DNA from: an uncultured Bacteroidales bacterium
GTDB lineage: Bacteria > Bacteroidota > Bacteroidia > Bacteroidales > Muribaculaceae
Reading direction: 5' to 3'
DNA: 7,851 nucleotides
NCBI GenBank assembly: GCA_947176515.1
Contig: CAMWQZ010000041.1
Span: 1 to 7,851, forward strand
Shown: piece after piece, positions 1-4,694 of the stretch
How the letters are laid out: every line of letters begins with the position of its first letter
Numbering within the stretch: position 1 is the first letter of the stretch
Program-made: the position numbers and the translations under genes
Notes under the pieces: generated by a model
Told to the model about the DNA's origin: nothing
Databases searched by the model: none
The model's input: only the letters and a program-made list of their open reading frames with translations

Positions 1-422
1 CAGAGTCAGTTGTGTATAATAGACAGGGAAAATTATTTAGATATTGGATGAATCAGGATTCTTATGAAGAATCGGAAATTAGAGCCGATATCATGAACAC
101 AACGACCAATGTATTAGGGAAAAACATTTCACAACTAATCCGTCTTGTATCATGTAATCTACTTGGATGCTTTGGTTTTGTTCCCGGAATAGCAGCATCC
201 GCTTTGGATAGCTTCATACTGAATAAAATGGCTTCAGGGTGGCATCCTAACTTTTTTCTTGATGATATAGTGAAGACGACAATCGATGAAAGTATTAGTC
301 GTCATGAAGATATCGAGAAAAGAGAAAAATATTCTAAATTGTTTCATGGAGTTAACAGAAATGATAAATGTCCCTGTGGCAGTGGTCTGAAATTCAAAAA
401 ATGCCATGGTAAATTAATTTGA
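1..422 (+). CDS. SEC-C zinc-motif protein, 3' part only
   Basis: This is the C-terminal end of a protein whose reading frame stays open to the left edge, so the true start probably lies outside the window. A GTG at 12 and an ATG at 93 are possible internal starts, but coding-like sequence continues upstream of both. Counting from the GTG, residues 40-70 form a long hydrophobic stretch ending in GFVPGIAASALDSFIL, which could be a membrane-associated or buried helical hairpin. The last 20 residues are a textbook SEC-C motif, CPCGSGLKFKKCHG, with C120, C122, C131 and H132 as zinc ligands. SEC-C motifs occur as small metal-binding tails on SecA and many otherwise unrelated bacterial proteins, and are thought to mediate protein or nucleic-acid contacts. 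The function of the rest is not recognisable to me. The next gene begins at or within a few bases of its stop codon, so the two are probably co-transcribed. Confidence 0.75.
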   Translation, partial: ESVVYNRQGKLFRYWMNQDSYEESEIRADIMNTTTNVLGKNISQLIRLVSCNLLGCFGFVPGIAASALDSFILNKMASGWHPNFFLDDIVKTTIDESISRHEDIEKREKYSKLFHGVNRNDKCPCGSGLKFKKCHGKLI

Positions 423-430
423 CAGATTCT

Positions 431-1975
431 ATGACAATAACACATAACGACATATATAACCTGATCCGTCAGGGAGAGTGCGCTTCGGTCGAGATAAAGA
501 AGTGCTCAGACTGCGTACCCCGTTCGGTTTGGGAAACATATTCCGCGTTTGCCAATACTCGTGGCGGGATAATTCTTCTTGGTATAACCGAGCATAAGGA
601 TAGGCCTCTTGAATCGCGTTTTGAGATTACCGGTGTCTCGGATCCGGATAAAATCGAGACTGACTTTTTTAATATTCTGAATAATCGTCAGAAAGTAAGT
701 CGTAATATCTTATTTGATAGCGATTTCAGACCTGTGGAGATAGAAGGGGAGACGGTGATTTACATTTCTGTTCCTGAGGCAGATTATCATAAGAAGCCTA
801 TCTACATCAACGACAATATCGTGGATGGTTCTTACAAGCGAAGTCACGAGGGGGATCGAAGGCTTGATAAAGAAGGATTGGCAATGATGCTTCGTGACAG
901 CACTGATGACATTGACAGCCAGATTTTGGAGCATTATGGATTAGAGGATATTGATGAGGTAACCCTACGTGGGTATCGTCAGGTTTTTGACACTGCCAAT
1001 CCCGGACACACTTATACGAATCTTGACAACAAGGAATTTCTTTATAGAATGGGCGGCTATGACTATGACCGCCATAGAGAAATTGAGGGACTTACCATTG
1101 CCGGGTTAATGATGTTCGGCAAAGGAACTCCAATAGAGAAGCGTTTCCCTTTATTCAGAATGGATTATCTCGACTTAATCGGCGTGACACCGGGAGGAGA
1201 TCTGAAATGGAACGACCGTCTGACTTACGATGGCCGGTGGGAGAATAATCTATATAATTTCGTCACACTCACTATGCGTAAATTGCTGTTCACACTTCCT
1301 TCAGAGGGGCGAATAGTCGGAGAAGCACGTCGTGATGGTGGTCCATTATATGACGGTATCAGAGAGGCGATTATCAATTCAGTGACTTATTCAGATTTTC
1401 AGACTGAGGGAGTATTGCGAATTGATCGCCGAGACAATGAGATTATCCTCAGGAATCCCGGATTACTAAGGATTTCAGCCGACCGTATTTATAACGGAGA
1501 CTTCACCCATGCCCGTAACCGAAATATTCAGAAGATGTTCCGAATGATTGGTTATGGTGACAATATCGGTTCCGGTTTCCAAAAGATCCTTGCAGCTTGG
1601 AATACGCTTGGATACTTACGTCCCGATCTTAGAGAACTTGAAGATGTCAAGGAGGTGTGGCTCTCTCTTCCTCTGGTCCAATCAAGTAAAAAGGAAGAAG
1701 GAATAAGTAAGAAAGATTCAACTGTAAATTCAACTGTAAATTCAACTGTAAAATCTCTAAGCGATATTCTTAATGACTTTGATATAACTGATATTCAAAT
1801 GATAATGTTGCAAAGGATGGTTGAATCACCGGGTATTACAATTGGTGAACTTTCAACTGTAACAGGGATGGATCGCAATGCTGTGAATTATCAGTTGAAA
1901 AAACTGAGAAAGATTATTAACATTGAAAGAGTCGGCTCCGACAAAAATGGAAGCTGGAAAATATCGTCAAAATAA
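431..1975 (+). CDS. AlbA_2/Schlafen-type ATP-binding regulator with C-terminal winged helix
   Basis: The 514-residue protein fits the COG2865-type family often labelled 'ATP-binding protein' or 'RecG-like transcriptional regulator'. Residues about 10-126 are an AlbA_2 domain, with VEIK at 20-23 and FANTRGGIILLGI at 40-52. Residues about 300-390 are a divergent GHKL-type ATPase: the N-box-like REAIIN at 311-316, RNPG at 341-344 and the glycine-rich GYGDNIGSGF at 374-383. A charged linker carries the triplicated STVN at 430-441, then a winged helix follows at about 449-513. Family members are presumed nucleic-acid-binding regulators, and some lie in defence or mobile regions; the target is unknown. 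I chose ATG 431 because TTG starts are uncommon in this group. A TTG at 419 would overlap the upstream stop by four bases and add four residues. Its tight spacing to the SEC-C gene suggests one transcript. The gene appears intact. Confidence 0.88.
   Translation: MTITHNDIYNLIRQGECASVEIKKCSDCVPRSVWETYSAFANTRGGIILLGITEHKDRPLESRFEITGVSDPDKIETDFFNILNNRQKVSRNILFDSDFRPVEIEGETVIYISVPEADYHKKPIYINDNIVDGSYKRSHEGDRRLDKEGLAMMLRDSTDDIDSQILEHYGLEDIDEVTLRGYRQVFDTANPGHTYTNLDNKEFLYRMGGYDYDRHREIEGLTIAGLMMFGKGTPIEKRFPLFRMDYLDLIGVTPGGDLKWNDRLTYDGRWENNLYNFVTLTMRKLLFTLPSEGRIVGEARRDGGPLYDGIREAIINSVTYSDFQTEGVLRIDRRDNEIILRNPGLLRISADRIYNGDFTHARNRNIQKMFRMIGYGDNIGSGFQKILAAWNTLGYLRPDLRELEDVKEVWLSLPLVQSSKKEEGISKKDSTVNSTVNSTVKSLSDILNDFDITDIQMIMLQRMVESPGITIGELSTVTGMDRNAVNYQLKKLRKIINIERVGSDKNGSWKISSK
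1717..1752 (+). repeat. In-frame 12-bp tandem repeat, three perfect copies
   Basis: The 12-mer TTCAACTGTAAA occurs three times head to tail at 1717-1728, 1729-1740 and 1741-1752. It encodes the STVN/STVN/STVK linker between the ATPase-like domain and the C-terminal winged helix of the AlbA_2 protein. Because the unit is a multiple of three, gain or loss of copies would change linker length without a frameshift. An 11-base match (TTCAACTGTAA) recurs at 1852-1862 inside the winged-helix coding region, again reading STV. Confidence 0.95.
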
Positions 1976-2054
1976 CTACGAGCTTGTTACTATCTTATCT
2001 CTCCCCCTAAATCTAACTAAAGGAAGAGAGAATGGGAAGAGAGAGGTATAATAT

Positions 2055-2101
2055 ACTAATATTAACGTGAGTTCGATATAAGAAATCACGTTATATTAAG
2101 T
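2055..2101. terminator. Imperfect hairpin between convergent genes, candidate terminator
   Basis: The arms 2055-2070 and 2086-2101 are complementary over about 15 pairs with two single-base bulges. The core TAACGTGA (2063-2070) pairs perfectly with TCACGTTA (2086-2093) around a 15-base loop. On the + strand the right arm runs into TCTTTT, as expected for a factor-independent terminator for the AlbA_2 gene, which ends 80 bases upstream. On the - strand no T run follows. The right arm contains the TGA stop of the minus-strand fragment. The stem is AT-rich, so termination strength is uncertain, and a remnant of an inverted repeat is an alternative. Confidence 0.4.
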
Positions 2102-2565
2102 CTTTTGAGAGTATCATCGGACAACAAACAAGCGTCAGCGTAAATTATGAATTGTTCGCCAAGACTCTGTTTTGTAATAAGGAGAGAAAGCACCTTATCG
2201 TTAAGCGTTGTTTCGTGTTCTGGTTCGTAATGGAAAAAGTAAGATGTTCCCTTATGATTATCTAAGAAATAAGGGTCTTCACACGTCCTTTTCCGGGTCA
2301 AAGATAGTTTGGTTTCCGAGAAATATATGTATTCTCTCAAGCACTCTTCTGAAACATTAGGATTGAGCATATCATCGATGAATATAGGTTCGCCTAATTC
2401 GTAGAAGTCAAAAGACCCTCCTAAACCTTGCGTTCTTTCTTCAATTTGCCTAATACCCAATACGACCAAAGCACTATCTTTTATAGTTAGTTTCGTGACT
2501 TTTGAGTATGCATGGGAGTGCCATATTGAGCCTGACTGGCTATTGGTATGGGAACAAAACGACAT
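2086..2565 (-). pseudogene. Type III restriction-modification Mod methyltransferase, C-terminal fragment
   Basis: The 159-residue frame resembles, from recall, the extreme C-terminal part of Bacteroidetes type III Mod subunits (adenine-specific DNA methyltransferases). Matching landmarks in order are GLGGSFDFYELGEPIF (47-62), LREYIYFSETK (76-86), SYFFHYEPEHETTL (108-121) and EQFIIYADACLLSDDTLKRLNIT (137-159). Mod proteins are normally several hundred residues long, with a SAM-binding motif and a DPPY-like catalytic motif; neither is present here. The protein stops right after LNIT, where relatives as I recall continue for about ten residues (FKKIPRDI-like). No Res helicase partner is in the window. 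The first 30 or so residues match nothing I know and may come from a rearrangement. The ATG at 2563-2565 is simply the first in frame; the frame stays open a further 16 codons upstream. I read this as a non-functional remnant; a small expressed hypothetical protein is the alternative. Confidence 0.6.
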
Positions 2566-2727
2566 GGAACTTATCCTGCTTTTAATCGATACTGGCTCCC
2601 ATTCAGACTTATTTTAGCCAAATAATTAATCATAAAATATCTATTCCCAAACCTTATATCGCCTTTATCACTTTGCCAATATTTCTGCGGTTTTGATAAA
2701 TATATTTATAAAAAATTCTCGAAAGAG

Positions 2728-2759
2728 TTGTGATATTTATCGCAAAATCACTAATTTTG
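2728..2759 (+). promoter_or_regulatory. Bacteroidetes-type promoter for the lrp-GH13-yfhO operon
   Basis: TAATTTTG at 2752-2759 is an exact match to the Bacteroidetes -7 consensus TAnnTTTG, and TTG at 2728-2730 (preceded by G) fits the -33 element with 21 bases between them. The predicted transcription start is about 2765-2768, giving a short leader of roughly 22-25 bases before the ATG at 2790. The assignment is by consensus match only. Confidence 0.65.
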
Positions 2760-2760
2760 C
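2742..2760. promoter_or_regulatory. Palindromic operator candidate overlapping the -7 element
   Basis: GCAAAAT (2742-2748) and ATTTTGC (2754-2760) form a perfect 7-bp inverted repeat around a 5-base spacer. The right arm and spacer contain the -7 box, so a protein bound here would block RNA polymerase. Lrp/AsnC proteins commonly repress their own genes through AT-centred palindromes, and the first gene downstream encodes one, which makes it the natural candidate ligand. That link is inferred. Confidence 0.5.
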
Positions 2761-2789
2761 AGAATATTACGCATTTTAACTGAAACGCA

Positions 2790-3251
2790 ATGGAAAAAAT
2801 TGACAATTTGGATCGTAAAATCCTCCAAATCATTATGCGCAATGCGCGTATACCTTCTAAAGACGTCGCGATGGAATGCGGCGTGTCGCGCGCGGCTATC
2901 CACCAGCGCATTCAGCGCCTTATCGATCTTAAAGTAATAATTGGTTCCGGCTATAACGTCAACCCCAAAGTGCTCGGCTATGCAACGTGTACATATATAG
3001 GTGTAAATCTCGAACGTGGTGCTATGTACCGCGACGTTGTGCCTGAGTTTGAAAAAATACCCGAAGTTGTCGAATGTCATTTCACAACTGGCCCTTACAC
3101 TATGCTTATCAAGCTTTATGCTCGTGACAATGAGCATTTGATGGACCTTTTAAATAATAAAATTCAAATGATTCCCGGCGTTACAGGCACCGAAACTCTG
3201 ATTTCGCTCGACAACTCTATTGACCGTGTGATACCCATCTACTGCGAGTAA
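2790..3251 (+). CDS. Lrp/AsnC-family transcriptional regulator
   Basis: The 153-residue protein has the usual length and two-domain layout of Lrp/AsnC regulators. Residues about 5-64 form the AsnC-type helix-turn-helix: LDRKILQIIMRNARIPSKDVA, with the recognition helix near SRAAIHQRIQRL (33-44). Residues about 66-145 form the RAM ligand-binding/oligomerisation domain, recognised by TTGPYTMLIKLYARD (99-113) and by IPGVTGTETLISL (128-140), the segment that normally shapes the effector pocket. Family members bind as octamers or other dimer assemblies and respond to amino acids or other small molecules; the ligand here cannot be read from sequence. The ATG at 2790 sits just downstream of a clear Bacteroidetes promoter and starts with the standard DxLDxKIL. 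It is the first gene of an apparent operon, with the GH13 gene 21 bases downstream and no terminator between. Palindromes at its promoter suggest autoregulation. Confidence 0.93.
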   Translation: MEKIDNLDRKILQIIMRNARIPSKDVAMECGVSRAAIHQRIQRLIDLKVIIGSGYNVNPKVLGYATCTYIGVNLERGAMYRDVVPEFEKIPEVVECHFTTGPYTMLIKLYARDNEHLMDLLNNKIQMIPGVTGTETLISLDNSIDRVIPIYCE

Positions 3252-3272
3252 GCTCCAAGGCTCATAATCAAA

Positions 3273-4691
3273 ATGAAAAAACTTCTATATTCGCTGCTCG
3301 CTGGCGTTTCCACGCTCTTCGGCTGCACGGGAGGCGCGCAGAAAGATGTGCAGGCTCAAACTGACACAACGACTGTCAATCATCCCGATTGGTCACACAG
3401 CGCTGTCATATATGAGGTGAACACTCGTCAATACACCCCCGAAGGCACATTCAAGGCCTTCGCCGAACATCTGCCGCGTCTAAAAGAACTCGGGGTGGAT
3501 ATATTATGGTTTATGCCTATCCATCCAATTTCAGAGAAGAACCGCAAGGGAACGCTCGGAAGTTACTACGCAGTTCGGGATTATAAAGATGTGAACCCCG
3601 AATTTGGCACACTTGATGACTTCAAGGCAGTTGTCGACGCTGCACATCGCGAAGGCATGAAGGTCATTATTGACTGGGTGCCTAACCACACCGGTTGCGA
3701 CAACGCGTGGGTGACCGATCACCCCGACCGCTATAAGCTTAACGAGCAAGGCAAAATGTTTGGCCCTGCTGACTGGACCGACGTCTATCAGCTTGACTAC
3801 TCTAACCCTGATACTCGCGCGGCAATGATTGACGCAATGCAGTACTGGCTACGCGAAGCCGACATCGACGGTTTTCGCTGTGATGTCGCAGGGATGGTTC
3901 CCGTCGATTTCTGGAATGAGGCTCGCCCTGCACTCGAAAGCGTTAAACCCGATATATTTATGCTCGCTGAAGCGGCAATGCCTGAGCTAAACAAGGATGC
4001 CTTCGACATGAGCTACAATTGGCCAATGGTTGACCTATTCAATAAAATATCAGCATATTCTGGCCAAAATGCCATCAGAGCCGCGTCGCTCGCCGAAGGT
4101 GAGACAGTGGATAAGAAACAAGCCGTGCTTATTGACTCCTTGCTCGCCGAACAGGCCGCAACCTATCCTGTCGGTTCATACATGATGAACATGGTAACTA
4201 ACCATGATTATAATTCATGGGACGGCACAGAATTTCAGCGCTATGGCAAGCTGATGCCGGCTTTCGCCGTCTTGTCTTACACTTTGCCGGGCATGCCGCT
4301 GATTTATACAGGTCAGGAAACAGGCATGGACCGTGCATTTGAGTTCTTCGAAAAAGACAATGCTCCTCAATGGGAGCCTCGCAATGAATACTTTGTTTTC
4401 TATCAGACTCTCAATGACCTGAAGCATAAGCGTCATGAGCTTGCTGCCGGATCGGGAGCTCCGATAGAGATTTTCCCGACTACGAGCGATGATGTACTCG
4501 TGTTCCGTCGCTCGCTCGATGGATGTACGACAGTCGTTGGTGTTAACCTTGGGTCAGAGCCGGCTGAAGTTGAGTTTAAAGGCTCTTTCCCTGAAGTCAA
4601 AGGATTTAGCAGTGTGATGGAGGCTACTGAGGTCAATGCAACCCCCGAAAACCTCCAGCCTGGGGAATATTTTATTTACGTAAATAATTGA
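3273..4691 (+). CDS. GH13 alpha-amylase-family lipoprotein
   Basis: This 472-residue glycoside hydrolase should act on alpha-linked glucans or malto-oligosaccharides. It begins with a lipoprotein signal, positive MKK, a hydrophobic core and LFGC with C18 as the lipidated residue; phenylalanine at -2 is unusual. No clear acidic surface-export signal follows the cysteine, so the periplasmic side is the safer guess. All four GH13 regions are present in a TIM barrel at about 45-390: DWVPNHT (134-140), GFRCD with nucleophile D204, LAEA with acid/base E233, and TNHD with D312 as transition-state stabiliser. Domain B is short (about 140-175, ending in QLDYSNPD), and a small C-terminal beta domain covers about 395-472. 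Nothing resembles SusC/SusD or a carbohydrate-binding module. It ends 3 bases before the YfhO gene, so the two are translationally close. The exact GH13 subfamily and substrate remain undetermined. Confidence 0.93.
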   Translation: MKKLLYSLLAGVSTLFGCTGGAQKDVQAQTDTTTVNHPDWSHSAVIYEVNTRQYTPEGTFKAFAEHLPRLKELGVDILWFMPIHPISEKNRKGTLGSYYAVRDYKDVNPEFGTLDDFKAVVDAAHREGMKVIIDWVPNHTGCDNAWVTDHPDRYKLNEQGKMFGPADWTDVYQLDYSNPDTRAAMIDAMQYWLREADIDGFRCDVAGMVPVDFWNEARPALESVKPDIFMLAEAAMPELNKDAFDMSYNWPMVDLFNKISAYSGQNAIRAASLAEGETVDKKQAVLIDSLLAEQAATYPVGSYMMNMVTNHDYNSWDGTEFQRYGKLMPAFAVLSYTLPGMPLIYTGQETGMDRAFEFFEKDNAPQWEPRNEYFVFYQTLNDLKHKRHELAAGSGAPIEIFPTTSDDVLVFRRSLDGCTTVVGVNLGSEPAEVEFKGSFPEVKGFSSVMEATEVNATPENLQPGEYFIYVNN

Positions 4692-4694
4692 TAA

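Larger units (their letters stand above)
2566..2789. other. Divergent intergenic region upstream of the lrp-like gene
   Basis: This stretch holds no convincing gene. The left third (to about 2640) includes a 16-codon in-frame extension of the minus-strand fragment and a 20-codon minus-strand frame at 2571-2633 that I do not call. The right part is strongly AT-rich and contains the promoter and palindromes described separately, plus ATATTTAT repeats and a 14-bp perfect palindrome at 2696-2709. It is also where the base composition changes from the AT-rich left half to the GC-richer operon. Confidence 0.7.

Noticed and set aside
414..421. TTAATTTG as a -7 promoter element for the AlbA_2 gene
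   Set aside because: It misses one consensus base, has no paired -33 element I trust, and would give an almost leaderless transcript inside a closely spaced gene pair.
1717..1752. CRISPR-like or regulatory direct repeat array
   Set aside because: The units are contiguous without spacers, in frame, and encode a protein linker.
2571..2633. 20-codon minus-strand frame beginning MINYLAKISLNG
   Set aside because: Too short, with no promoter or recognised family; it ends just before the start of the Mod fragment and may be a leftover of it or chance.
2751..3137. 128-residue minus-strand open frame opposite lrp
   Set aside because: It is the antisense shadow of a clear Lrp/AsnC coding region.
3252..3272. 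Separate promoter or terminator between lrp and the GH13 gene
   Set aside because: The 21 bases contain no stem and no TAnnTTTG match, so co-transcription is simpler.
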